DNA from: Lentzea tibetensis
Lineage (GTDB): Bacteria; Actinomycetota; Actinomycetes; Mycobacteriales; Pseudonocardiaceae
Length of the DNA stretch: 64,000 bases
NCBI RefSeq assembly: GCF_007845675.1
Contig: NZ_VOBR01000010.1
Span: 179,530-243,529 of the forward strand
Direction: 5' to 3'
The notes beneath the pieces are model-generated. The model had not been told where the DNA came from and searched no databases. It was given only the letters and a program-made list of their open reading frames with translations. The translations under genes and the position numbers were made by a program. This document shows positions 26,301-33,563 of the stretch, in pieces. Every line of letters starts with the position of its first letter. Within the stretch, counting starts at the first letter, position 1.

Positions 26301-26680
26301 GTTCGGTCACTCGCGAACTGACCGACGCCGACGTGCTCGTCGTGGCGCCCTACAACCTCCAGGTGCGGGTGACCAGGCGACGGCTGCAGAAGGCCGGGTA
26401 CGGCGACGTGCGCGTCGGCACCGTCGACCGGTTCCAGGGCCAGGAGGCACCGGTCGTGATCATGACCATGACCTCGTCGTCCGCCGTCGACCTGCCGCGC
26501 GGGCTGGACTTCCTGCTGTCGCGGAACCGCCTCAACGTCGCGATCTCACGGGCGCAGTCGGTCGCGGTGATGATCTGCTCACCGCGACTGCTGGACGCCG
26601 ACATCCGCGGAGTCGACCAGATGCGTCTGGTGGCCGGAACCATAGGCCTGATCGACCACATGCGACCGTGGCCGTTCTGA
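23393..26680 (+). CDS. TM0106-family RecB-like nuclease fused to SF1 helicase
   Basis: This 1095-residue protein combines several parts. The N terminus is a RecB-like PD-(D/E)xK nuclease (GRADFLIAGADGRFEPYDTK, about residues 115-135) followed by a cysteine cluster (CATCRFAQHC near 210). Next is an RNase-H-like exonuclease domain starting VFFDMEGDP (about 306) and ending in YNEYDCVSTLELY. The C terminus is a Dna2/Upf1-like SF1 helicase with Walker A VQGPPGAGKTYLAG near 723, DEAGQF near 828, GDPQQLPQV and TVDRFQGQEAPVVI. It likely acts in DNA repair or end processing. ATG 23393 was chosen; an upstream in-frame start at 23342 would extend into the promoter shared with the SARP gene. Confidence 0.9.
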   Translation: MLMSSDGLVVSPTDLVDLLECEHRSALTHALACNVPDAPRPGSRPDAVVTKHGVQHEQNVLEQLKATYDVVEIGQPAPHPDALRAAAKQTLDALNSGAQAVYQAVFFDGSFYGRADFLIAGADGRFEPYDTKLARRASPSAVLQLTAYASALGEYAGPDMHLLLGDGTQHTYRVNDFRPLLTRLRRRLDERLAKPARLPDRLWDDERPACATCRFAQHCATGRDTGRDLSLVAGMRSDQRRKLVSAGIATIDDLAVAETRPQNLSPSSFESLRAQAKLQVQQDRTNKISYEVIGPDALAELPAPSEGDVFFDMEGDPYVGLEYLFGALTPDRVFTPFWAHDHAEEKKAFESFVDLAVGRLAEHPGAHIYHYAPYELSALKRLAAVHGTRESEVDDLLRAGALVDLYAVVRKALRVSQRSYSIKYLEPLYMPSQREGDVKTAVSSIEAYENYLTTRDPAVLDEIADYNEYDCVSTLELYRFLLRVRDEQGIEPVVVVPDVAVDEVAKQKALERAEQIAALVEPLMDAGHDLLAASVGYHRRETSPAWWDFFRQANAPLSDLETDSACAVPLSVRADEWVEPTGRARTTKRALTLRCDPDRPHPFTSGEEIRLLYPGHVTRSAKVSDDGPSELVLTESVKPGETTTELPIAVLPGPPVRPQPKDEAVAELAEQAVALLPLLPQNPGIDLLLRTPPRRALPQDDDLVQAVIKAVDQLDGGTLAVQGPPGAGKTYLAGRLITHLVARGKTVGVTSNSHKAIENVLGSVDPGIPIAKRPKGKAVEDCAWEQPKDNGALVRWRAEHPGGHLVGGTAWTFANATLRAEPFDVLIIDEAGQFALADAVAVSTCAHNLVLLGDPQQLPQVVQGTHPAGADASALGHLLGDADVIPPHLGYFLDETRRMHPAVCGPVSELSYQGLLHSHPVASTRGVSGIDSGIYLREVDHEHNITSSAEEADAVVDTVRALMGREWTDGSVTRELTDADVLVVAPYNLQVRVTRRRLQKAGYGDVRVGTVDRFQGQEAPVVIMTMTSSSAVDLPRGLDFLLSRNRLNVAISRAQSVAVMICSPRLLDADIRGVDQMRLVAGTIGLIDHMRPWPF

Positions 26681-26790
26681 GTTCCGCTACTCGCATACGT
26701 TTGTTCCGAGCGTGCGGTTCAAGTTTGTTTGCATTCGATCATGACGTTCGCAAGTGGACGAACCTCGCTGATCAACATACATAGAACGCG

Positions 26791-26870
26791 ACCTGAGTGT
26801 TGCCAGACGGTGACCTTCCGGAACCTGAGCGTTGCTAGCGTGCCGTGATCCGATTCACCCTTACGGGTGA
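26791..26870. promoter_or_regulatory. Direct and inverted repeats upstream of the LAxTG surface gene
   Basis: Two 16-bp direct repeats (ACCTGAGTGTTGCCAG at 26791 and ACCTGAGCGTTGCTAG at 26823; 14 of 16 identical) are spaced 32 bp apart, three helical turns. They are followed by an inverted repeat TCACCC-TTAC-GGGTGA at 26855-26870. All lie in the 244-bp gap before the surface-protein gene. They look like regulator sites; the regulator is unknown. Confidence 0.5.
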
Positions 26871-26924
26871 TTCGGTTTCTTTGTGCTCGATCCGCCATGC
26901 GACAACCAGAGCAGGAGATCACCT

Positions 26925-27500
26925 ATGCCAGGCAGAGTTCTCGGCGCCATCGCGGTCGCGGCGACCGCGGGCCTGACCGTCCTGGCGCTCGCCATCCCGG
27001 CGAGTGCGCACACACCGGACGTGAAGGCCAGCTGCGTCAAGGACGAGGCTGTGCTGACAGTCAATTTCAAGGCCTACGCCCCGAAGGAGCAGAACACGAT
27101 CCTCGTCAAGGACGGGGAGACGGTGCTCGAGGAGGCGAAGTTCGGCGAGAAGTTCTCCAAGACCTTCAAGAAGCCGGGCGACGTCGAGCACACGTTCACC
27201 ATCGTGGTGAAGGCGTACGACAGCAGCAAGTACGACTACAAGAACACGGTCAAGACCGAGAAGTGCGTCAAGACGCCGCCTCAGACGGTCTCGACTCCGC
27301 CGTCGCAGACCAGCAGCAGTGTCCCGGTGCCCTCGTCCGAGACCACTGCTCCGAGCACGACCGTTCCCGCTCCCCCCGCCGGCGCCGAGCCCCCGCTCGC
27401 CGCGACCGGCGCGTCCACCACGTGGACGCTGCTGGCCGGACTCGGCCTCGTCGGCGCAGGTGCTGCGGCGCTGATCCTCGTGCGCCGCAAGCGCGCCTGA
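26925..27500 (+). CDS. Secreted surface protein with C-terminal LAxTG sortase signal
   Basis: The 191-residue product has a signal peptide (VAATAGLTVLALAIPASAHT). A compact domain of about residues 25-115 follows, with two cysteines (ASCVKDEAVLTVNF and KTEKCVK). Then comes a Thr/Ser/Pro-rich stalk and a cell-wall sorting signal LAATGAST, a hydrophobic helix and RRKRA. The LAxTG form is the substrate type of class E sortases common in actinomycetes. AGGAG lies 7 nt before ATG 26925. It is a predicted wall-anchored protein; the ligand of the N-terminal domain is unknown. Confidence 0.85.
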   Translation: MPGRVLGAIAVAATAGLTVLALAIPASAHTPDVKASCVKDEAVLTVNFKAYAPKEQNTILVKDGETVLEEAKFGEKFSKTFKKPGDVEHTFTIVVKAYDSSKYDYKNTVKTEKCVKTPPQTVSTPPSQTSSSVPVPSSETTAPSTTVPAPPAGAEPPLAATGASTTWTLLAGLGLVGAGAAALILVRRKRA

Positions 27501-27502
27501 CG

Positions 27503-27562
27503 CAGTTGATCTGCAGCAGTCGATCTGCGGCAGGACGCAGTTGAACTGCAGCAGTTGAACTG
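27503..27562. repeat. Four phased copies of CAGTYGAWCTG
   Basis: Eleven-base hyphenated palindromes occur at 27503 (CAGTTGATCTG), 27517 (CAGTCGATCTG), 27538 and 27552 (both CAGTTGAACTG). Their spacings are 14, 21 and 14 bp. They fill the gap between the surface-protein stop and the terminator. Confidence 0.7.
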
Positions 27563-27571
27563 AAGCAGCAC

Positions 27572-27611
27572 CCGGAGGGGGCGTTCCCAGCCAACGGAAC
27601 GCCCCCTCCGG
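27572..27611. terminator. Strong bidirectional hairpin terminator
   Basis: CCGGAGGGGGCGTTCC and GGAACGCCCCCTCCGG form a perfect 16-bp stem with an 8-nt loop between two convergent genes. There is no long T tract. Confidence 0.9.
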
Positions 27612-27669
27612 CGTGTCACAGCGACAGTTGGGCGCACGAGCCGGGGTGTCCGGAACGCACGGCACGAGC

Positions 27670-28446
27670 TCACAACTGCAGTTCGGTCTCCCTCGTGCCG
27701 GTGGGCACCGCCCCCACGCGGATGAAGCATTCGGTGCCGAACGCGAAGGTGAACGCCTCGTCGGGCATCGAGAGGAACATCGACTCCTCGCCGATCTGGC
27801 TGGCGTGTGCGCGCATCGCCGCGCGCTTCGGGCCGAGGAACCCCGTCACGTCCACGGCCGTCGTGATCTCCGCGCCGGGCTTGCCGAACTCCGTGACGTC
27901 GTCCGGCACCTCCTCGCCGTGTTCCTCGGCGTAGCGCAGGATGCCCTCGCGCATGCGGTCGCGGTCCATCGTCGCCTGGTACACGGCGGGCGTCCCGGCC
28001 AGCTCGGCCGCGCGCACGCCGACCCGGTGCACCTGGATGTGGTCCGGGTGCCCGTATCCGCCGTTGTCGTCGTAGACGGTCAGCGCCGCCGCGTTCTCCT
28101 CGCGCAGGATCGCGGCCAGCTTCTCGGCCGCCTCGTCGACGGGCGCGGTCCAGAACGAGCCCTCCCGCGAGTTCGTCGGCTCCCCCATCATCCCCGAGTC
28201 GAGGTAGTCCAGGTACTCCACGCGGGCGACTCCGAGCAGGTCAGCGGCCTTCTGGGTCTCCACGACCCGGCGTTCCCACAGCTCTTCGCCCTCGTCGAGG
28301 AACCCGTCCGGCACCTCGCCGACCTCACCCCGCGTGGCGACCACCAGCACCACCCGGTGCCCCTCCTCGTACGCCTTGCGCATCACGCCACCGGTGTTGA
28401 TGCACTCGTCGTCCGGGTGGGCGTGAAACGTGACCAAAGTTGCCAT
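27670..28446 (-). CDS. PIG-L family zinc deacetylase (Mca/MshB-like)
   Basis: This 258-residue protein has the zinc motif FHAHPDDECINTGG at the N terminus and the third-ligand segment GYGHPDHIQVHRVG near 120. In actinomycetes this family includes MshB and Mca, which act in mycothiol synthesis and detoxification, and other N-acyl-sugar deacetylases. The length and C terminus do not settle which one this is. ATG 28446 is chosen because the zinc motif begins 8 residues later. There is no strong SD. It is downstream of the subtilase gene on the same strand, after hairpins that probably separate the units. Confidence 0.85.
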   Translation of the reverse strand: MATLVTFHAHPDDECINTGGVMRKAYEEGHRVVLVVATRGEVGEVPDGFLDEGEELWERRVVETQKAADLLGVARVEYLDYLDSGMMGEPTNSREGSFWTAPVDEAAEKLAAILREENAAALTVYDDNGGYGHPDHIQVHRVGVRAAELAGTPAVYQATMDRDRMREGILRYAEEHGEEVPDDVTEFGKPGAEITTAVDVTGFLGPKRAAMRAHASQIGEESMFLSMPDEAFTFAFGTECFIRVGAVPTGTRETELQL

Positions 28447-28548
28447 GCGTTCGACGTTACGCCCGAGCACCGACAGAAAATCGGCCCCGGCGGGTCCGCG
28501 CCCGTCGGGGCTGGGGCGCGAACTCGCCGGGGCCGAAGTGGTGGGAGC

Positions 28549-28609
28549 GAGGGAGCTGCCGCTGTCGCAGGCCGGCGGCAGCCCCCTCACATCACGCTCG
28601 GCAGCGTGA
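28549..28609 (-). terminator. Two hairpins downstream of the subtilase gene
   Basis: A hairpin at 28592-28609 (TCACGCT-CGGC-AGCGTGA on the + strand) starts 5 nt past the subtilase stop. A longer one at 28549-28588 (GAGGG-A-GCTGCCGC paired with GCGGCAGC-C-CCCTC) follows. Together they probably terminate the subtilase transcript. Confidence 0.65.
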
Positions 28610-28614
28610 GGTTC

Positions 28615-30405
28615 CTAGAGGGTGAGGTTCCAGGAGTCGATGTACCCGGTGTCACCGGAGTAGACGTCCTGCACCCGCAGGGTCCACGTGCCCGCGGCGA
28701 CCTCCGAGGAGGCGTTCACGGTGTACGTGGCGAGCACGTCGTCCGCCGAGTCCGAAGTGGACGAGTTCTTCACCCGGTACGCGGTGCCGTCCGGCGCCAC
28801 GAGGTCGATCACCAGGTCGCCGCGGTAGGTGTGCTTGATGTCCACACCGACCTTCAGCGCGGCGGAGGCGTTGCCGGACGCGGTGACCGCGATGGTCGAC
28901 GACACCGTGCCGCGGTCGACGATCGTCACGTCCGCGGTGTTCTCCAGCGCGCCACCGGGCGGCGTGGTGCCCACGGCCGCGACGGTCTTGGCGGCGTCAG
29001 CCAGGCCGGTGCCGCAGCTGTTGCAGGTGCCGGGGATCGGGCGCGTGTTGTTCTTGATCAGCGTCTCGATCTGGGCCGGCGTGAGCGACGCGTCCTTGGC
29101 CTTGACCAGTGCGGCGAGACCGGCGATGTGCGGCGCGGCCATCGAGGTGCCCTGGTAGGGCTCGTAGTTCTCGGCACCGGGCGTGGTCGCGCCGTTGTTC
29201 AGCGTGGACCAGATGCCGTTCTGCGGCGTCGTGATGGTGCCGGGCGTGTCGGTGCCGCGGCGGGTCTCGCCGCCGGGAGCCGCCACGTCGATCTTGGCGC
29301 CGTAGTTGGAGTAGAACGCCTTGTTGCCCTCGCGGCCGAGCGCCGCGACGGTGATCACGTTGTTGCAGTTGGCAGGCGTGAAGTTCGCGACGTCCGCGTT
29401 CGAGTTGCCCGCTGCCACGACGACGGTCGTACCCCGCGAAACGGCCGCGTTGATGGCGTTCTGGTAGGTGGACGAGCAGGCCGCCTGACCGCCCAGCGAC
29501 ATGTTGATCACGCGCGCCGGGGTGGCGTTGGCCGGGACACCGGACACGGTGCCGCCGGACGCCCAGTTGATGGCGTCGGCGATGTCGGACGTCGCGCCAC
29601 CGCACTGCGCGAGCACGCGCAGCGGCTGGATCTTCGCGTTGTACGCGATGCCCGCGATGCCCTTGGAGTTGTTCGTCGCCGCGGCGATCGTGCCCGCGAC
29701 GTGCGTGCCGTGCCAGGACGAGTCCTGGTCCTGCGCCGGGATCGGGTTGCCGAGCAGGTCGGTGCCGCAGTCGCCGCGCTTCATCCAGTCGCCCGCGTCG
29801 GCCGGGTTGTCGTCCCGGCCGCCGCCGTCACGAGCCCGCGCGGCGTCGGACACGAAGTCGTAGCCCGCCACCACGTTGGGCGCGACGTCGGAGTGCGCGA
29901 CGTAGCCGGTGTCGATGACGGCGACGGTCACGCCGGTGCCGGTCGACGAGCTCCACGCGCCAGGGACGTTCATGCCGGCGGTGGCCTCGAAGAGGTCCCA
30001 CTGGCGCGAGTACTCGGTGTCGTTCGGGTCGGCGAACGGCTGCATCAGCAGGTCCGGCTCGACGTAGGCGACGTCCGGGTCGTTCTTGAACGCCTGGATC
30101 ACCGAGTCGGCCGAGGTGGTCTTGCCACCCAGGTCGACGACCGCAGCGCCGGTGGACATGCGGCGGTTCAGGGTCTTGCCCTTCGCGCGGGCGTCGTCCG
30201 CGGCAGCGGAATCGGACGAAGCCTCGGCGGTCCCCGGCTTGTAGCCGACGATGAGCCGCTCGAACGGGCGAGCGGTACCGGACTGGGCCGCGGAGGTGGT
30301 CGCGTCCGGTTGTCCAGAAGGCGTAGCGGTGGCGGGTAACACCACGCTGAGCACGGCGGCGGAAACAGCCGCGGCGCACAGGCACGTGCGTCGCAATGCG
30401 TTCAC
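28615..30405 (-). CDS. Secreted S8 subtilase with inhibitor propeptide and P domain
   Basis: The 596-residue preproprotein has a signal peptide (residues 1-28, ending ATATPS) and an I9-type propeptide (RFERLIV-like start at PFERLIVGYKPG, to about 125). The S8 catalytic domain carries the triad in VAVIDTGYV (Asp), HGTHVAGTIAA (His) and GTSMAAPHIAG (Ser). The last 115 residues are a proprotein-convertase P domain (VDIKHTYRGDLVIDLVAPDG, DSWNLTL end). The GTG at 30405 gives the signal peptide its normal start. It is exported and probably self-processing; its target is unknown. It is divergent from the HTH gene across 167 bp. Confidence 0.92.
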   Translation of the reverse strand: MNALRRTCLCAAAVSAAVLSVVLPATATPSGQPDATTSAAQSGTARPFERLIVGYKPGTAEASSDSAAADDARAKGKTLNRRMSTGAAVVDLGGKTTSADSVIQAFKNDPDVAYVEPDLLMQPFADPNDTEYSRQWDLFEATAGMNVPGAWSSSTGTGVTVAVIDTGYVAHSDVAPNVVAGYDFVSDAARARDGGGRDDNPADAGDWMKRGDCGTDLLGNPIPAQDQDSSWHGTHVAGTIAAATNNSKGIAGIAYNAKIQPLRVLAQCGGATSDIADAINWASGGTVSGVPANATPARVINMSLGGQAACSSTYQNAINAAVSRGTTVVVAAGNSNADVANFTPANCNNVITVAALGREGNKAFYSNYGAKIDVAAPGGETRRGTDTPGTITTPQNGIWSTLNNGATTPGAENYEPYQGTSMAAPHIAGLAALVKAKDASLTPAQIETLIKNNTRPIPGTCNSCGTGLADAAKTVAAVGTTPPGGALENTADVTIVDRGTVSSTIAVTASGNASAALKVGVDIKHTYRGDLVIDLVAPDGTAYRVKNSSTSDSADDVLATYTVNASSEVAAGTWTLRVQDVYSGDTGYIDSWNLTL

Positions 30406-30572
30406 TGGAGCAGTCCTTCCACGCAGGGCCTCCGCGGTGCCGTCAAGGGCGTCAGGGATCTGATCCGGCTGCGGAAGTGCGCAGAAAGTAGGCAGGTGTG
30501 AACGGTGATTAACAGAGCTGAACGCGGCAGTTTCGCGACAGTTGCGTGTTCCCGCCACGCCCGCTGAGCCGA

Positions 30573-31520
30573 ATGGCCCAGAATGTTGCGGTGTTCGAGC
30601 ACCTGGGCGTCACCGCCGAGCAGTCCGCCGTTTACGAGCTCCTGGTAACGGGAGGCAGCCGCACCACCGACGAGTTGTCCGGTTTCGCGCCCGAGACGCT
30701 GGCCGCGCTGCACGACCGCGGACTCGTGCAGCAGCGCGCGGGCGACGTGTGGCAGGCGGTCGCACCGGACCTCGCCGTCGAGATGCTCATCGCGGCGCGC
30801 GAGGAGCAGCACCAGAAGGCCCGCGCCGCGGCCGGTCCGCTCATGGAGCTGTACCTGCGCAACCGCGACGAGGACCGGGAGGAGAGCGGCGTCGTCGAGG
30901 TCGTCACCGGGGTCGACGCGGTGCTGGACCTGTGGCGCACGCTGCTGTCCGGCGCGCGCAGCGAGGTCTGCGTGCTCGACCAGCCGCCGTACCTGTCGCC
31001 GCAGGAGCAGCACGTGGCGCTGGAGGACGAGACGCGCAGCCGCGACGTGGAGTGGCGGGTCGTGTACGACCGGTCATCGGTCGACCTGCCCGGCCGGGTC
31101 GCGGAGATCGTCGAGCTCGTCGCGTCCGGCGAACGGGCCCGCGTCACGCCGACCCTGCCGTTCAAGCTCGCGGTCATCGACGCGCGCGTGGCGGTGCTGC
31201 CGATCGCGGCCGACGGCAAGATCGACAAAGTGCTGCTGATCCGGCCGTCGCCGCTGCTGGACGTGCTGCTGTCGACGTTCGAGCTGTACTGGGACAAGGG
31301 AATCCCGTTCAGCCCCGGCGGCATCTACGCGACCGTCGAAGACGTGGACCCGCACCTGCTGGCGCTGCTCGCGGCCGGGCTCACCGACGAGGCGATCGCG
31401 CGTCAGCTCCGGCTCGCGCCGCGCACCGTGCAGCGCCGCGTCCGGCAGCTGATGGACCGCTGCGGCGCGCAGACGCGTTTCCAGGCAGGCGTCCAAGCCA
31501 TGCGCCGCGGCTGGTTGTGA
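30573..31520 (+). CDS. TrmB-like / LuxR-type HTH transcriptional regulator
   Basis: This 315-residue protein has an N-terminal winged-helix TrmB-like domain (EHLGVTAEQSAVYELLVTGG) and a middle ligand-like region. The C terminus is a LuxR/GerE-type HTH (LLAAGLTDEAIARQLRLAPR, TVQRRVRQLMDRCGAQTRFQ). This architecture is frequent in Streptomyces-like genomes, often beside secreted-protease genes. It is divergent from the subtilase and may control it, which is inference from position. ATG 30573 is preferred to an upstream GTG at 30546, which lacks an SD. Confidence 0.85.
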   Translation: MAQNVAVFEHLGVTAEQSAVYELLVTGGSRTTDELSGFAPETLAALHDRGLVQQRAGDVWQAVAPDLAVEMLIAAREEQHQKARAAAGPLMELYLRNRDEDREESGVVEVVTGVDAVLDLWRTLLSGARSEVCVLDQPPYLSPQEQHVALEDETRSRDVEWRVVYDRSSVDLPGRVAEIVELVASGERARVTPTLPFKLAVIDARVAVLPIAADGKIDKVLLIRPSPLLDVLLSTFELYWDKGIPFSPGGIYATVEDVDPHLLALLAAGLTDEAIARQLRLAPRTVQRRVRQLMDRCGAQTRFQAGVQAMRRGWL

Positions 31521-31533
31521 CCAACAGCAGCGA

Positions 31534-31560
31534 AGGGGAGCCCGGCGCGGGGGCTCCCCT
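31534..31560. terminator. Hairpin terminator between convergent genes
   Basis: AGGGGAGCCC and GGGCTCCCCT form a 10-bp perfect stem with a 7-nt loop, 14 nt after the HTH stop and 5 nt before the S41 peptidase stop. Confidence 0.85.
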
Positions 31561-31565
31561 CCACC

Positions 31566-33440
31566 TCAGCCGGTGACCTTGCGCGCGGCCACCAGCTTTC
31601 CGCTCGAGAAACCCTCGACGCGGAGTTCTTGACCGGTCCGGACCTCGACGGTGTGCGCGCCGTCGGTCACGTCCTGGGTCGCGACTGGCCTGCCGTCGAC
31701 GTACAGGTCGACCCGGTCCAGGTTCACGGTGTCCAGCGACGCCGTGGTGCCCGACCACGCGACGCCCAGCCGCCGCACGGGAAGCGCCTTGAGCAGCTCA
31801 CCCGCCTTGTTCAGCAGGTCGACGTTGCCGTGCAGCACGTCGTCGCCGGTCATCTCGTGCACGTCGGTCGGCCGGACGCCGAGGTCCTCGACCGGTGTGC
31901 CCGCCAGCTTGCCGACGCGCAGCGTGCGCCGGATCGACACCCGCATGTTCGCCTTCGCGGGCAGTTCCTTGTACGGGGACAACGGATCCGGCGCCGGGAT
32001 CTTCATCAGCGTGGCGAGCAGCCCGTGCGTCCACACGTTCGCGCCGCCCGCTCCGGTGTTGTCGTCGACGCCGAGGATCGGACCGATCTCGTGGTCCGCC
32101 CAGCCCGCCGCGAAGATGTCCGTCGCCGAGTAGCAGCGCGCGTCGGTGACCAGGACGACCGGGCCGTGGTAGGTCTGCCCCACCGAGTTCGCGTCCTCCT
32201 CGGGCGTGATCGAGTGGGCGCAGGAGAACGTCGCGCCGGTCTCGGTCGACTCGTCGAGCGACGGGAACCACGGGCCGAGGTCGAGCTGCTTGGTCGGGTT
32301 CTTCGCGTGCCGCTGGCACACCTTCAGGTTCAGGGGTGTGCTGAGGAACTGCACGGGCTCGGGCTGGATCCGGCGCGGTGTCATGGTCTGCAGCGTCATC
32401 TCGCTCGCGAAGATGTGCCCACCGCCGTTGCCGCGCACGTCGACGATCAAACCGTTCTGGGGCAGCAACGCCGCCAGGCGCACGAACTCGTCGCGGAACG
32501 CGTCCGGGTCGTTGACGCTGAACGTGAAGATCCGCAGGTGCCCGAACGTGCCGTGCGGCGTGATCACCGGGCGGGCCCGGAACACCCGCGGCATGGTCGT
32601 CGGCACGTCCGCGTCGGCGACGGCCACCGGCTCGGCGCCTTCCTCCATCTCCGCCACGACCGGTGTGTACAGCAGGATCTTGGCGCGGCCCTTCTCGTCC
32701 GAGTCGATGTCCACGCCCTGCGCGGCCGACGACATCGTGAGCTCGTTCGGGTCGGTGAGCGGCGGCGGGTTCGCCGCGACCTTCCACTCCTCCTGCAACG
32801 TGTGCTTCTTGCCGTCCAGACCGCGGTAGGTGACGGTCACCCAGTCCTCGTCCGGCGGCAGCTGGATGACCAGCGGCCGCAACGTCAGCGACTCGAGGCC
32901 GCGCGCCAGGTTCGCCGCGCTGTTGCTGCCCGCGAACCGCGCGCCGTTCACCGCGACGGCGCGGTCGATGGGCGTGCCGTTCCAGTGCGTGACCTCGGCG
33001 CCCGGCTCGAACCCCGGCGCCTTGAAGCCGTCGACCAGGCGGGCCACGAGGTACTTCTCCTTGCCGCCGACGAGGCACTTCTCGAACTGGAACGGCAGGA
33101 ACGCGCTCTTGCCCGCGAACGGCGCGGGCAGCAGGTAGTTGGTGTGCAGGTCGCGAACCGAGTGGAAGGTGGTCGACATCTCGCGGTGGAAGAGCCACTC
33201 GTCTTCCATGGTCTCGTCGGTGAGGCGCTCCAGCCGGGTGCGCAGAACTCTCAGCCGCTGCACCGGGTTCACCGCGTGCATGGCGATCTTCAGCGGCAGG
33301 TGCGCGTAGTTCTGCTCGATCAGCACGAGCGCCTGCTCGACGATGAGCTTGCGCTGGGCGAGCGTCAGCGTGCCCTCGGTCGCGCGGAACTCGGCGAGTC
33401 CGACGGAGTCGGCCAGGACGGGGTTGATGGTTGCGGTCAT
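31566..33440 (-). CDS. S41-family (C-terminal processing type) serine peptidase
   Basis: The 624-residue protein has an S41 peptidase core at about residues 305-480: GLIVDVRGNGGGHIFASE, then the nucleophile region VLVTDARCYSATDIFAAGWA. Upstream, SFHSVRDLHTNYLLPAPFAG-like sequence (TFHSVRDLHTNYLLP) matches the N-terminal domain of large tricorn-like S41 peptidases. No signal peptide is visible, so it may be cytosolic. A perfect AAAGGAGG lies 7 nt before ATG 33440. The C-terminal 80 residues form a beta-rich domain of unknown role (LDRVDLYVDGRPVATQDVTD). It is divergent from the membrane lipase-like gene across 123 bp. Confidence 0.85.
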   Translation of the reverse strand: MTATINPVLADSVGLAEFRATEGTLTLAQRKLIVEQALVLIEQNYAHLPLKIAMHAVNPVQRLRVLRTRLERLTDETMEDEWLFHREMSTTFHSVRDLHTNYLLPAPFAGKSAFLPFQFEKCLVGGKEKYLVARLVDGFKAPGFEPGAEVTHWNGTPIDRAVAVNGARFAGSNSAANLARGLESLTLRPLVIQLPPDEDWVTVTYRGLDGKKHTLQEEWKVAANPPPLTDPNELTMSSAAQGVDIDSDEKGRAKILLYTPVVAEMEEGAEPVAVADADVPTTMPRVFRARPVITPHGTFGHLRIFTFSVNDPDAFRDEFVRLAALLPQNGLIVDVRGNGGGHIFASEMTLQTMTPRRIQPEPVQFLSTPLNLKVCQRHAKNPTKQLDLGPWFPSLDESTETGATFSCAHSITPEEDANSVGQTYHGPVVLVTDARCYSATDIFAAGWADHEIGPILGVDDNTGAGGANVWTHGLLATLMKIPAPDPLSPYKELPAKANMRVSIRRTLRVGKLAGTPVEDLGVRPTDVHEMTGDDVLHGNVDLLNKAGELLKALPVRRLGVAWSGTTASLDTVNLDRVDLYVDGRPVATQDVTDGAHTVEVRTGQELRVEGFSSGKLVAARKVTG

Positions 33441-33563
33441 CGCGGGGCCTCCTTTCCCAGTAGAGGCCTCAGAACACCGCTGGATACAACAAACTTCACC
33501 CGAATGGCCGCTAACTGGTGGCTCCGTATGCGCGACTACCTGGTAAGACCAAGGGGGAACGCG

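Noticed and set aside
26719-26922. 67-codon minus ORF in the promoter of the LAxTG gene
   Set aside because: There is no RBS and no domain, and it covers probable regulatory repeats.
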